Positions 8,212-17,319 of a stretch of DNA of 42,087 nt are shown here, piece by piece. The stretch comes from an uncultured Bacteroidota bacterium (GTDB lineage: Bacteria; Bacteroidota; Bacteroidia; Bacteroidales; P3). How positions within the stretch are numbered: position 1 is the first letter of the stretch; each line of letters begins with the position of its first letter. Position numbers and translations under genes: made by a program. The notes beneath the pieces were generated by a model. It searched no databases. It was given only the letters and a program-made list of their open reading frames with translations, and was not told the DNA's origin. The DNA is taken from the NCBI GenBank assembly GCA_900545215.1, contig UQXW01000013.1, positions 1 to 42,087 of the forward strand, given 5' to 3'.

Positions 8212-8892
8212 TTATTCCTCGTATTTGTATCCTATTCCTTTGTATGTCTTTATTTTGTCTGTTTGGAGTTTGTCTCTGAGCTTTTTGATGTGTACATCTA
8301 TCGTTCTTTCGCCCACTATGACTTCATCACCCCAAACAGCGGAATATATTTCGTCCCTTGTATGTATTTTATCTGTGTGCGTAACAAGAAAAAGTAACAG
8401 TTCAAACTCTTTTTTCGGCAAGGTCATTGTTTTTCCATGGCTTACGACCGTGTAGTTATCTTTGTCTATTGTGAGGTCTTTGAGTTCTATTATGGAATTG
8501 TTGTTTTGCGGCACGTCTGTTTTCCTTCGCAATATTGCATGAAGGCGACTTATAAGAACTTTCGGCTTAACGGGTTTCGGAATATAATCGTCTGCTCCGG
8601 TATCCAGACCTTCCACCTGCATATAATCCTCGCTTCTTGCTGTCAGGAAAACAATCATTGTGTTTTTCAGGCTTTCTTCTTTGCGAATATGGCGACAGGT
8701 TTCCAATCCGTCCCAACCCGGCATCATCATATCCAAAACAATTATATCCGGTATTGTTTGCTTTGCAATATTGAAGGCGGTTTCTCCGTCTGTACTGCTT
8801 TTTACTTCAAAGCCGTCCCGTTCCAATGCAAAGGTCAGGAACTCCAATATATCCGTATCGTCATCAACCAAAAGCACAAGGGGTTTGTTCAT
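8212..8892 (-). CDS. OmpR/PhoB-family response regulator
   Basis: A 226-residue two-domain regulator. The receiver domain has the acidic pocket DDD (10-12), phospho-acceptor Asp54 in IVLDMMMPGWDG, Thr84 in FLTAR and Lys106 in YIPKPVKP. The C-terminal winged helix (about 130-226) contains TRDEIYSAVWGDEV and the recognition-helix segment RTIDVHIKKLRDKL. It is the partner of the kinase directly downstream. A 12-bp gap from maf puts it at the end of the long operon that starts at 13851, though an internal promoter cannot be excluded. Confidence 0.93.
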   Translation of the reverse strand: MNKPLVLLVDDDTDILEFLTFALERDGFEVKSSTDGETAFNIAKQTIPDIIVLDMMMPGWDGLETCRHIRKEESLKNTMIVFLTARSEDYMQVEGLDTGADDYIPKPVKPKVLISRLHAILRRKTDVPQNNNSIIELKDLTIDKDNYTVVSHGKTMTLPKKEFELLLFLVTHTDKIHTRDEIYSAVWGDEVIVGERTIDVHIKKLRDKLQTDKIKTYKGIGYKYEE

Positions 8893-8904
8893 GGTGAAAG
8901 TATT

Positions 8905-9492
8905 TTATATATTCATCTGCCCGAGCATGCAGAAGAGTTGTTCGCAAGGTAAGCCCATTATTGTATAATAGTCGCCCTCTATTCTTTCTATTCCCACCAA
9001 ACCTATCCATTCCTGTATTCCGTAGGCTCCCGCTTTGTCGAAAGGCTTATAACATTCGACATAATGTATTATTTCTTCATCGGTCAGATTACGGAATGCA
9101 ACGGTAGCGGTTTGATGGAAGGTTTTCTTGTCTTTATTGCTTCTCAAACAACATGCCGTTATCACTTTGTGCGTTCTGCCTCTGAGGCTATTGAGATAGA
9201 GGATTGCTTGAGTCGCATCATGAGGTTTGCCAAGCGGTTTGCCGTCTGCAAAAACCAAAGTGTCTGCCGTTACAAGAACTGCATTATCTGGTATCGGCAA
9301 TGTGTAGGCTTGGTTCTTTATGGAAGCCAAATGTTCGGCTATGGCGTAGTCTGCAAGCGACGAATCAAAGACTTCTTCTGCTTTTACGTTTACAATTTCC
9401 ACGTTGAAGCCCATTCGTTCGAGCAGTTGCTTCCTTCTCGGAGATTGTGAGGCAAGAAGCAGACGCAGAGAAAGCATTTCGGATAAATTCAT
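8905..9492 (-). CDS. maf: Maf family nucleotide pyrophosphatase
   Basis: A 195-residue Maf/Ham1-fold enzyme that hydrolyses non-canonical nucleoside triphosphates, or dTTP/UTP depending on the subfamily. The family signature LLASQSPRRKQLLERMGF is near residues 11-28. TADTLV carries the conserved aspartate, followed by GKPLGKPHDA and a later DKAGAYGIQEW. The start at 9492 overlaps the UbiA-like stop as ATGA. A second in-frame Met six codons on is possible. A UbiA-like gene next to maf is a pairing I recall from other Bacteroidetes. Confidence 0.93.
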   Translation of the reverse strand: MNLSEMLSLRLLLASQSPRRKQLLERMGFNVEIVNVKAEEVFDSSLADYAIAEHLASIKNQAYTLPIPDNAVLVTADTLVFADGKPLGKPHDATQAILYLNSLRGRTHKVITACCLRSNKDKKTFHQTATVAFRNLTDEEIIHYVECYKPFDKAGAYGIQEWIGLVGIERIEGDYYTIMGLPCEQLFCMLGQMNI

Positions 9493-10439
9493 TGCTGCAA
9501 TATATATTTGGCTGTTGTTATGGTAAACAGCAAAGACACAAAGACCATTTTCAACAAGCCTGCAAGAAAATCATAATCCTGTACGGATTGTGCGGAACGG
9601 AGTTCTTTGATGAAATAAAGCAAGGGCAGGTGTACTATGATGCTTATGCCGCCAAGTATCATCAACTTCGAGTGCTGGTAATACAAGTATTGATAAGCAC
9701 CTATGGTAAGCATCAGGATTATGGTGAGAATATATGCTATGTTTTTGCAGTTCTTTTCACCGAAAGCCATGGCAAACGTATCTTTATTTGCGGCTTCTTC
9801 ATCGTCGTCTTTGTCTCGCAAGTCTTTTATCACTTCCCGCAAGAAGCAAAGGACGAAAGCAAAAACAGCAAAGAAGAGGCTTATGAGAAGAGGCTGTTTT
9901 ACCTCATTGCCGATTACTCTGAACAAATCAGGTGTGTGCATAAGCGAGAAGAGTTCATAAACCGTCGGTAAGATAAACAGCAATGCACACAATGCAGAAA
10001 CTATGAATTTACCGGTAAGCAGTTGTCGGTTGCACCTATCCGCATAAAGCCAAATTGCAATCACCGATGCGACCGAAATAAATCCCAAATGAATGAAACC
10101 GTTCGGCACTCCTATGGCAAAAGATAGTCCGACAGCGACGATGGAAAGTACCCAAAAGAATATTTTTGCTTGCTTGCTGCTTACAAGAGCAACTTGCGTT
10201 TCTTTTTTTTCCTTGTTTGAAACAGAGCCGATGCCGAAGCAATGGTTTGCTATGCAGGCTGAAAAAAATAAAAGCACCGCAGAAAGAACGAACAAGCCGT
10301 ATTCAAGTTCGGAAATAGTGGGACTAAGCTCGAATTCGGCGTAAAAATATTTCAAGATAAAAATTCTTGTTGCTATGAGGCATATAACCATAAGCAACAA
10401 TTCTTTCCAAGCTATCAGGTTAAAGAAATCTTTTTTCAT
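9489..10439 (-). CDS. UbiA-like prenyltransferase homologue, first Asp-rich motif missing
   Basis: A 316-residue protein with about nine predicted membrane helices, the topology of UbiA prenyltransferases. The second acidic motif is clear (REVIKDLRDKDDDE, 201-214) and matches the REIIKD-type motif of the Bacteroidetes geranylgeranylglycerol-phosphate transferase-like branch. The first motif, normally NDxxDxxxD after helix 2, is replaced here by ANHCFGIGSVSNKEKK (64-79) and has no aspartate at all. Since both motifs bind the Mg-diphosphate, activity may be lost or changed. It overlaps maf by 4 bp and lies 8 bp after the MORN gene. Confidence 0.75.
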   Translation of the reverse strand: MKKDFFNLIAWKELLLMVICLIATRIFILKYFYAEFELSPTISELEYGLFVLSAVLLFFSACIANHCFGIGSVSNKEKKETQVALVSSKQAKIFFWVLSIVAVGLSFAIGVPNGFIHLGFISVASVIAIWLYADRCNRQLLTGKFIVSALCALLFILPTVYELFSLMHTPDLFRVIGNEVKQPLLISLFFAVFAFVLCFLREVIKDLRDKDDDEEAANKDTFAMAFGEKNCKNIAYILTIILMLTIGAYQYLYYQHSKLMILGGISIIVHLPLLYFIKELRSAQSVQDYDFLAGLLKMVFVSLLFTITTAKYILQQ

Positions 10440-10447
10440 TCCGCAAC

Positions 10448-11692
10448 TTACTTATCGAATATTGTCTCTTTCGTTTTCTTTCCGTTGTCGAAGACTGTAG
10501 TGGAAAGGACTTTGCCGCTTCGATTGTAGTTTTTCCATGTTCCGCTTTTCAATCCGTTGCTGTATTCTCCTTCTGCGGCTTTTTTATCTGCGGAATAATA
10601 TTCGACCCACTTGCCATGCGGTTTGCCGTTGTGAAAGTTCTGCTCTCTTTGTTTTGCTCCGTTGGCACTGTAAAAAGTCCACAAACCGTCTTTCCTGCCA
10701 TTTAAGTATATGCCTTTCTCTATCAGTACGCCACCAAAGTATTTTTCCCATCTTCCGTTAAGAATGCCCTCGGCATAATCGGCTTTCTGATAAATGTCTC
10801 CGTTATCATCGTATAGTATTTCGGTGCCGTGTTTCATTCCATCTTTATAAACAGTTCGTGTCTTGCAAATTCCGTCGGGGTAAAAAGCCTCCCATTTGCC
10901 GTTCATCTTGCCTGCAACGAAATTTCCTCGCTCCACCGTGTTTCCGTTCTCCGACCAACTCTCCCAAATGCCCTCTTCCAAACCTGCAACATAACTTCCT
11001 TTATGGTGTATCTTTCCATTTTCATAGTATGTCGTCCATAAACCGATGCGCTTGCCTGTATCATATTCCCCTTCTCTCCATTTCTCTCCGGTTTCATAAT
11101 AATACGTCCAATGACCGCTCTCTTTATCGTCCTTGTAGTTGCCTTCGCTACCTTTCGTACCCGTACTTTTATAGTAATACGTCCACATACCGTTGCGTTT
11201 GCCGACATGCAATTCGCCTTCCATGTCTTTGTTCCCGTTTTCGTACCACCAAACGGCTTTACCTTCGAGTTCGTTGTTTTTATAGAACGCTTCCGTTTTC
11301 TTTTTGCCGTTGGAAAAATATTCCGAGAATGCTCCCTCTCTGCTATTGTCAACCACCGTGTAACGATATTGCAATTTGCCATCGGGATAATACGCAACGA
11401 CTTCTCCGCTTCCCGAAAAGACTTCTGTTTTTTGAATGTTCTTACCCTTATAATAGTATGTCCAAACTCCTTTTTTTTCTCCTTTCTCATCATACAAGCC
11501 TTCGATTTGGACATCTCCGTTATCGTAATACCATTTCCACACGCCTGTTCTGATACCTTTATCATTAACCGTTCCTTCTGTTGCAATGGCTCCGTTGTTC
11601 CAGTATTCGATATGTGCTTTTTCCTGAGCGTTCAATCGGAATTGAAGTGCGAAAAACGATAAAACGAGTAAAGTAAAGACTGTTTTTTTCAT
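10448..11692 (-). CDS. secreted MORN-repeat protein (YwqK-like)
   Basis: A 414-residue protein with a signal peptide (FTLLVLSFFALQFRLNAQ) followed by roughly 15 MORN-type repeats with the pattern G-x-W-x-x-YY-x-x-G-x-x-x-x-x-G-x-Y. Examples are GVWKWYYDNGDVQIEGLYDE early and GKWVEYYSADKKAAEGEYSN late. These repeats form a long beta-rich surface. Database relatives are often named YwqK-family antitoxin, but there is no toxin here and that name should not be taken as function. It is 10 bp after the DUF4270 gene and 8 bp before the UbiA-like gene. Confidence 0.88.
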   Translation of the reverse strand: MKKTVFTLLVLSFFALQFRLNAQEKAHIEYWNNGAIATEGTVNDKGIRTGVWKWYYDNGDVQIEGLYDEKGEKKGVWTYYYKGKNIQKTEVFSGSGEVVAYYPDGKLQYRYTVVDNSREGAFSEYFSNGKKKTEAFYKNNELEGKAVWWYENGNKDMEGELHVGKRNGMWTYYYKSTGTKGSEGNYKDDKESGHWTYYYETGEKWREGEYDTGKRIGLWTTYYENGKIHHKGSYVAGLEEGIWESWSENGNTVERGNFVAGKMNGKWEAFYPDGICKTRTVYKDGMKHGTEILYDDNGDIYQKADYAEGILNGRWEKYFGGVLIEKGIYLNGRKDGLWTFYSANGAKQREQNFHNGKPHGKWVEYYSADKKAAEGEYSNGLKSGTWKNYNRSGKVLSTTVFDNGKKTKETIFDK

Positions 11693-11702
11693 TGGTGCGT
11701 TT

Positions 11703-13016
11703 TTAATTGTTCTTGGTGTACGTAACCTTTATATGTGCAGGCTTGGTCGGGTGCTTCGGTCCGTTGAGTATCACTCTTGTTGCAGTTGAACGCCTTGCGT
11801 CCGGAATAAGATAAATATCAGGATCGGTTATGTTGCCATTAAGGTAATTTGCCAAGTGCATGCTTATGTACATCTTATACGATTGCGATTTCGTATCGTA
11901 ATATCCGCCGAAAAACAAGTCGGAAGCCTGTGCATCATGTATCAAGACGAGATTTGTATCGCTGCCTGTTACAGCTTTTCTGTAACAAAGAATTCTCGCA
12001 GTTTTGTTTATGTTGTTCGCAAGACTTATATCGGCAATGGGAAATTCCAAAAGAGCCGAATTTATAGACACATCATTATCCGGCTTACCTCCGTTTACGA
12101 CTTCTTTCCAATCCTGTCTGAAATCTTCTATGCTTATCTTAGCCATGGAAATACCCATGCTGCCGAGATATATCAAGTCGTCGCCGGAGATAGTAGTATC
12201 CTGTGAAGAAAATCTTTGCAAATCAGAACCGGAAAAATCGTAATCGAAGTGCATGAATCTACGCCCTGCGGAAGGGAATTTGATGGTATATTGTTGCGAC
12301 TTGCCGCTTTCGGTATGATAAACAGTTATGCAGGATAATGAAGAGGTCATGTTTATGTACGCCATCATGCCTCTTTCATCTGTCTTTTCAAGAGAGAATT
12401 TCAACCCTTTGAATTGGGAAACGAATGCGGCGTTTTCACCGGAGAAATTTTTGATTTTGTCTAAGAACCAGCCTGTAATAGATACCCGTAAATGCGGATC
12501 CAAGGTGTCATTTCCGATTATACGGTCTTTATTGTAATCTATGTCGACATTCTGAGAGTATATGGGGGTTGGATTTACCTGAACCGCATCAAAGCTGTAC
12601 TTCTTCGTCGAATCCATATCTTCTGCGAGTTCATAGACACTTAATTTCATTGTTTTACCATCTATTGCAGTATCTTCGGTAAAGCCACCCGAATAAGCCA
12701 AAGATAAAACGACGGAATCTATATTGTATTCACGAAAATCGGCAGAGGGCATTGATAATGTCATTTGCGTATAAATCGAAGAGGATACCTTTCCGAATCT
12801 TGTATCCTTATATTCTCCCAAAACATTATATTGATAATTTGCCGTAATGAGCGAATCCTCCCTGAAATAAGCCCCTCGCATCACAATACTCTCATAAATT
12901 CCGGCACCCAATTTGTCATTCTCATCTATCAAATCCAAGCCCAATGTTTCATCTTCATCAACGCATGAAGCAAATGCAAAAGGCAGACAAAGCAACAAAA
13001 GCCATATCTTTTTCAT
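11703..13016 (-). CDS. DUF4270 family lipoprotein
   Basis: A 437-residue protein with a lipoprotein signal peptide (lipobox FASC, Cys18) followed by an acidic stretch (DEDETLGLD). It resembles the Bacteroidetes DUF4270 family (GKVSSSIYTQMTLS and IDSVVLSLAYSGGF near residues 75-110). The function of the family is unknown, and an outer-membrane location is likely. In Bacteroidetes it commonly follows a glycogen/starch synthase-like gene, as here with a 13-bp gap. Confidence 0.85.
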   Translation of the reverse strand: MKKIWLLLLCLPFAFASCVDEDETLGLDLIDENDKLGAGIYESIVMRGAYFREDSLITANYQYNVLGEYKDTRFGKVSSSIYTQMTLSMPSADFREYNIDSVVLSLAYSGGFTEDTAIDGKTMKLSVYELAEDMDSTKKYSFDAVQVNPTPIYSQNVDIDYNKDRIIGNDTLDPHLRVSITGWFLDKIKNFSGENAAFVSQFKGLKFSLEKTDERGMMAYINMTSSLSCITVYHTESGKSQQYTIKFPSAGRRFMHFDYDFSGSDLQRFSSQDTTISGDDLIYLGSMGISMAKISIEDFRQDWKEVVNGGKPDNDVSINSALLEFPIADISLANNINKTARILCYRKAVTGSDTNLVLIHDAQASDLFFGGYYDTKSQSYKMYISMHLANYLNGNITDPDIYLIPDARRSTATRVILNGPKHPTKPAHIKVTYTKNN

Positions 13017-13029
13017 GTCTCAATATGTT

Positions 13030-13851
13030 TTAATCCTCATCAAGTACCGCTATCTTATCGTACAATTCGCTGAGTTTGTCCGCCAATTCCGGCATAGGAG
13101 CATATTCGACGATACGCTTCTTCGAAGACTTGGCAAACTCTATCAATTCTTCGCTTACACCTTCTTCCGCTATGACAACAGCATCGGCATAACTTATCGC
13201 AGCCTTCATGAGATTGGTATAAGTCGGTTCCTTATACATTTTCCAATCTTTGAGAGTTCCTCCGTCGGCTTTCAGTTTCTTGGAGAGATTTTCGCAAAGA
13301 CTTCCCTCGAAAGGGTCATTGAATAAACTCACGACTATTTTACTATCCGAGAAAAACGGGTGATTTTTGTACTCGGTTCTCTTTACATAAAACGGTAACA
13401 ATGCTGCAAACCAACCGGAACAATGAATGACATTCGGCTTCCAACTTAATTTTTTGATGGTTTCCAAAACGCCCCTGATGAAGAATATGGCTCGTTCATC
13501 ATTATCCTCGAACATTTCGCCTTTGGCATCATACACATCGTACTTCCTTTGAAAATAGTCTTCGTTATCTATAAAGTATATCTGCAATCTTGCAGCCTGT
13601 ATGGAGGCAACCTTGATTATCAACTGGTGATCCGTATCGTCTATTATGATGTTCATTCCGGAAAGTCTTATAACCTCATGCAGTTGATTTTTTCTTTCGT
13701 TCACATCGCCGAAACGAGGCATGAACGTCCTCACTTCCTTTCCTCTTTCCAAGATACATTGAGGCAAATGTCTTCCTATTTCAGACCTTATGTCGTTTCC
13801 CAAATACGGCGTGATTTGTTGGTTTACGAATAAAACTTTTGCTTTTGTCAT
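13030..13851 (-). CDS. glycogen/starch synthase catalytic-domain protein (GT5 N-terminal half)
   Basis: A 273-residue protein matching only the N-terminal GT-B half of glycogen/starch synthase (KVLFVNQQITPYL near the start; MPRFGDVNERKNQLHEV; NVIHCSGWFAALLPFYVK). The C-terminal GT-B domain that binds ADP-glucose in full-length GlgA (about 480 residues) is absent. This short form is usual in Bacteroidetes. Catalysis on its own is doubtful, and I do not assign the glgA symbol. The frame is open to 13902, but ATG 13851 is chosen because the extension passes through the promoter. It is the first gene of the seven-gene run. Confidence 0.82.
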   Translation of the reverse strand: MTKAKVLFVNQQITPYLGNDIRSEIGRHLPQCILERGKEVRTFMPRFGDVNERKNQLHEVIRLSGMNIIIDDTDHQLIIKVASIQAARLQIYFIDNEDYFQRKYDVYDAKGEMFEDNDERAIFFIRGVLETIKKLSWKPNVIHCSGWFAALLPFYVKRTEYKNHPFFSDSKIVVSLFNDPFEGSLCENLSKKLKADGGTLKDWKMYKEPTYTNLMKAAISYADAVVIAEEGVSEELIEFAKSSKKRIVEYAPMPELADKLSELYDKIAVLDED

Positions 13852-13872
13852 ATCTGTAATTTCTACAATGTG

Positions 13873-13904
13873 CAAAGGTACAAAAAAATAAAGTCTCAAC
13901 AAAA
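13873..13904 (-). promoter_or_regulatory. promoter of the seven-gene run
   Basis: On the minus strand TTTTG (13904-13900), a 19-bp spacer, then TACCTTTG (13880-13873), an excellent match to the Bacteroidetes consensus. It overlaps the 3' end of pcm and lies 21 bp before the ATG at 13851. Confidence 0.75.
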
Positions 13905-14543
13905 TTTCTTTTCCTTGAGCATCGGGACAAATCGGAAGTCGCCATACTTCTGCACATCGATTTCTCCCTGCGATAACTTCGTTATTTTACACATGACCTG
14001 CGTTCCGATACCGATAGGTATAACCATTATCCCTCCTATCTTCAATTGCTCCACCAATTTTTCCGGAATACTTTCCGCTCCGCATGTTACGAGTATCCTA
14101 TCGAACGGAGCATAAGCAGGCAAGCCCAAATAGCCGTCCCCGAAAAAACATTTCGGTCGGTAATTCAACATTTTGAAAACAGCTTGCGCTGAATTATGCA
14201 GCGGCTTGAATCTTTCTATCGTATAAACCCTTGCCTTCATGCGGCACAATACACAGGTCTGATAGCCCGAGCCTGTCCCTATCTCCAAAATCTTGTCATT
14301 CTCATTCACATCAAGCAGTTGGGTTTGAAAAGCCACCGTCGAGGGTTGGGAAATGGTCTGTTTGCATAATATTTCCAACGCTCTGTTTTCATACGCCAGC
14401 ACATCGAGAGAGGAATCCATGAAGAAATGTCTCGGAATGTCATTCATCGCCTCCAAAACCCTCTCATCCGTTATACCCTTCCGCCGCAAATCCTCAACCA
14501 TCAATCTCCTTAAACCCTTGTGCTTGAAACTGTCAACCCTCAT
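13896..14543 (-). CDS. pcm: protein-L-isoaspartate O-methyltransferase
   Basis: Repairs isoaspartyl residues in damaged proteins, using SAM. The family motif ISQPSTVAFQTQLL (64-77) and SAM motif I EIGTGSGYQT (87-96) are clear, and DGYLGLPAYAPFDRILVTCG follows. Total length is 215 residues. The frame extends to 14702. Two ATGs are plausible, at 14555 and 14543. I prefer 14543 because a TAACTTCG sequence resembling a -7 box (14572-14565) would put the transcript start at about 14558 and because family members begin close to there. Both leave the domain intact. Confidence 0.88.
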   Translation of the reverse strand: MRVDSFKHKGLRRLMVEDLRRKGITDERVLEAMNDIPRHFFMDSSLDVLAYENRALEILCKQTISQPSTVAFQTQLLDVNENDKILEIGTGSGYQTCVLCRMKARVYTIERFKPLHNSAQAVFKMLNYRPKCFFGDGYLGLPAYAPFDRILVTCGAESIPEKLVEQLKIGGIMVIPIGIGTQVMCKITKLSQGEIDVQKYGDFRFVPMLKEKKFC

Positions 14544-14689
14544 ATCCGAATTCATTTGAACGTGCGAAGTTACGAAAACCGCCACATATAGCAGCCGACA
14601 GCCGGATTTAAGAGCATTTTCGCAAGCAAACACCACTCCATACAATAATGGCAAAATGTTAACGTTCCTTTGACAAAAGATACAGAGAC

Positions 14690-15601
14690 ATGAACAAAAC
14701 AAAACGCATATCGATATTATCGATTATTGCATTCATGATTGTGAGTTGCAGTAATTTCGAAGGCGAACAAGAGATACCTGCCTATATAAAGATAGAAGGG
14801 TTCGATTTGGTGGAAAATCCCGATTTGAACATACCGCAAGACAACGGTTTTCTATCGAACGAAATAAAAGATGTATGGGTCTATGTGGATAACGCTTTCA
14901 TCGGAGCCTTTCCGTTACCGTGCAGCGTTCCTGTATTGCAGGAAGGCAGGCATAAGGTCGATATACGCCCGGGCGTTCTTTACAACGGCATGCAGGGAAC
15001 AAGGGAAGCATATCCTTTCTATACCACAATCATAGACTCTCTCAACCTTGTACCGGGCAAGGAAGTGAAATTCACGAAGAGAGAGGTGATGTACGACAAC
15101 AACAAATGCCAATTTCCGAACCTGTATGAACTGTTTGAAAGCCCATACACAGGTTTCGAACTCGCAGATGTTACTGACGGCAATGCGGAAAAGATGAACA
15201 TCATCAGCAACGACAGCGTCCTCTACGGCAATGCCTGCGGAGCGATTTATTTCAGCAGTGAAAGCAAAAACAAATACATATCCATAGACTCCGTTTACTG
15301 CACCAACCACAACGGAACAGTCTTGGAATTGGACTATCACTCCAACATTCCTTTCGAGGTCGGAATTTACGGTAAGAACTCCTCGTCTTCCTCTTACAAA
15401 TATATAAGTGCCATGAGAGTTACCCCGAATGCGGAAAAAGGTTGGCAGAAAATGTATATCCTTTTGAACAAAGTATGGAGTAATCTCGGCTATCCGAACT
15501 ATTATCGGTTCTACTTTGAAGCCGTCAACCCCGATAGCAAAGCCAATACATTCATACATTTGGACAACATCAAAATCGTACACTACCCCAACCAATACTA
15601 A
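14690..15601 (+). CDS. hypothetical lipoprotein
   Basis: A 303-residue protein with a lipoprotein signal (IIAFMIVSC, Cys20) and a mainly beta-rich body. A segment DVWVYVDNAFIGAFPLPCSV near residue 64 resembles a PEGA-like or carrier fold. I recognise no enzyme motif. It is 18 bp upstream of the sugar transferase gene, a pairing that suggests a role with surface polysaccharide, but that is inference only. The region 14556-14689 upstream contains a TTCCTTTG sequence (14665-14672) that could be a variant -7 box. Confidence 0.78.
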   Translation: MNKTKRISILSIIAFMIVSCSNFEGEQEIPAYIKIEGFDLVENPDLNIPQDNGFLSNEIKDVWVYVDNAFIGAFPLPCSVPVLQEGRHKVDIRPGVLYNGMQGTREAYPFYTTIIDSLNLVPGKEVKFTKREVMYDNNKCQFPNLYELFESPYTGFELADVTDGNAEKMNIISNDSVLYGNACGAIYFSSESKNKYISIDSVYCTNHNGTVLELDYHSNIPFEVGIYGKNSSSSSYKYISAMRVTPNAEKGWQKMYILLNKVWSNLGYPNYYRFYFEAVNPDSKANTFIHLDNIKIVHYPNQY

Positions 15602-15619
15602 GACCGTCAAATACTTGTG

Positions 15620-17032
15620 ATGAACAGGAAAATACAAACCGCAAAGTACGTAATATCGGACTTTGTAACCGCAGCCGTGTCGTGGGCTTTGTTTTTCATA
15701 TTCCGCAAAAAGAGCATAGAGAACGGAACCTTTGAAGACATGAATGCAGTTTTCTCCGATACGAACCTATACGTCGGATTGGTATGTATTCCGCTTATGT
15801 GGCTGCTTCTGTATTATCTTCAAGGCACTTACAGGGACGTATATCGCAAATCCAGACTGCAAGAACTCGGACAAACGATACTTATAAGCATAACAGGCGT
15901 AATCATCATCTTTTTCACCCTCCTGCTCGACGATCAGGTAACCACATACTACAATTACTACCTCTCATTCGTCATTCTGTTACTGCTGCATTTCACCTTG
16001 ACCTACCTTCCCCGCCTTATCATCACGACACGAGCCGCAAAAAAAATACATAACAACATCATCGGTTTTCCTACACTCCTTGTAGGCAGTCGGCAAAGAG
16101 CCATAAAAACCTTGGAAGACATAAACAATCAAGTCTTTCAAGCCGGCAATAAATTCATCGGTTACCTGAGCATATCCGAAGACCGACCCAACCCGGCAAT
16201 TCCCCTACCCTACCTCGGCAATGCAAAAGACATAACAGCCATCACCGAGAAATACAAAATAGAAGAAATCATCGTGGCATTGGAACCCGATGAAGAAAAT
16301 GAAATCTACAACATCATCAGCTCAGCCGGTCAGAACGTTGAAATAAAAATCCCGGCCGACAGAAAAGACCTTCTTCTCGGCAACGTGAAAATGAATGCCA
16401 TATTCCATACGCCCCTCATCACCATAACATACGGCAAGCTCCTTCCCGTGCAACAAATAATCAAACGAGCCTTCGACATACTCTTCTCGCTGCTTGCCAT
16501 GATTCTCCTCTCGCCTGTTTATCTCATAACCGCCATCACAATTTACACCACAAGCAAAGGCCCTATCTTCTACAAACAAGAAAGAATAGGATACAAAGGC
16601 AAGCCTTTCTACATGCACAAATTCCGCTCCATGTACACAGACGCAGAGAAGGACGGTCCCCGATTGTCAAACGGCGACAAAGACAGCCGCATCACACCCT
16701 TCGGACGCTTCATGCGTAAAGTACGATTGGACGAAATACCTCAATTCTACAATGTCCTCAAAGGCACCATGAGCCTCGTCGGATACAGACCCGAAAGGCA
16801 ATACTTCATCGACCGCATCACCGAAAAAGCACCCGAATACAAACTGCTCCTACGGGTAAAGCCCGGCATAACCTCTTGGGGACAAGTCAAATTCGGCTAT
16901 GCCGACACGGTGGAACAAATGGTGGAAAGGCTGAAATACGACCTGCTTTACATGGAAAACATATCCCTTGCCACCGATATCAAAATCCTGTTCTACACCT
17001 TCGTGATTATCCTGCAAGGACGAGGCAAATAA
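15620..17032 (+). CDS. polyprenyl-phosphate sugar-1-phosphate transferase (exopolysaccharide type)
   Basis: A WcaJ/CpsE-like initiating transferase that loads a sugar-1-phosphate on undecaprenyl phosphate to start capsule or exopolysaccharide synthesis. Four N-terminal membrane helices (about residues 10-145) are followed by a CoA-binding-like Rossmann domain (about 150-275) and the catalytic bacterial sugar transferase domain from KRAFDILFSL. That domain contains YKQERIGYKGKPFYMHKFRSM-type motifs, LDEIPQFYNVLKGTMSLVG and RVKPGITSWGQV. A GTG at 15617 directly precedes the chosen ATG at 15620. Third codon positions are rich in C, unlike the RyR genes further on. Confidence 0.93.
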   Translation: MNRKIQTAKYVISDFVTAAVSWALFFIFRKKSIENGTFEDMNAVFSDTNLYVGLVCIPLMWLLLYYLQGTYRDVYRKSRLQELGQTILISITGVIIIFFTLLLDDQVTTYYNYYLSFVILLLLHFTLTYLPRLIITTRAAKKIHNNIIGFPTLLVGSRQRAIKTLEDINNQVFQAGNKFIGYLSISEDRPNPAIPLPYLGNAKDITAITEKYKIEEIIVALEPDEENEIYNIISSAGQNVEIKIPADRKDLLLGNVKMNAIFHTPLITITYGKLLPVQQIIKRAFDILFSLLAMILLSPVYLITAITIYTTSKGPIFYKQERIGYKGKPFYMHKFRSMYTDAEKDGPRLSNGDKDSRITPFGRFMRKVRLDEIPQFYNVLKGTMSLVGYRPERQYFIDRITEKAPEYKLLLRVKPGITSWGQVKFGYADTVEQMVERLKYDLLYMENISLATDIKILFYTFVIILQGRGK

Positions 17033-17192
17033 TCTTTCCGAAACCTGAAAACGAAACAGCGAACAGCCGCCTTATCTTCCAAAAGCACCTATCCAAGCCA
17101 CCGCTTTCCACCATCGGGAAATCCGACACTTGCAAAGACAAAATCAAAACACCGTTTCATTTTGCCTGTTGCAAATATCTGATTTTCCGCCT

Positions 17193-17217
17193 CCACGTTT
17201 GATCGGCTCAAACGTGG
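17193..17217. repeat. perfect 10-bp inverted repeat, 5-nt loop
   Basis: CCACGTTTGA (17193-17202) pairs perfectly with TCAAACGTGG (17208-17217). No T tract follows on either strand, so it is not a normal terminator. It lies in the 287-bp gap between the sugar transferase and SUMF1 genes. The rest of that gap holds no recognisable gene. Confidence 0.7.
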
Positions 17218-17289
17218 CATCGGGTTGGTGAAATCGGATGAAAGAACCTCCGTCGGGGCGTTCTCCACGCCTATCTTGCGAAAATTTAT

Positions 17290-17297
17290 TACCTTTG
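17290..17297 (+). promoter_or_regulatory. -7 box for SUMF1 lipoprotein gene
   Basis: TACCTTTG, the Bacteroidetes -7 consensus, ends 22 bp before the ATG at 17320. A -33 TTTG at the right spacing is not evident. Confidence 0.55.
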
Positions 17298-17319
17298 TGG
17301 CGAGAAAATTTATTGAAAG

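Noticed and set aside
10448..11692. Toxin-antitoxin system, suggested by the YwqK name of MORN proteins
   Set aside because: The protein has a signal peptide and there is no candidate toxin next to it.
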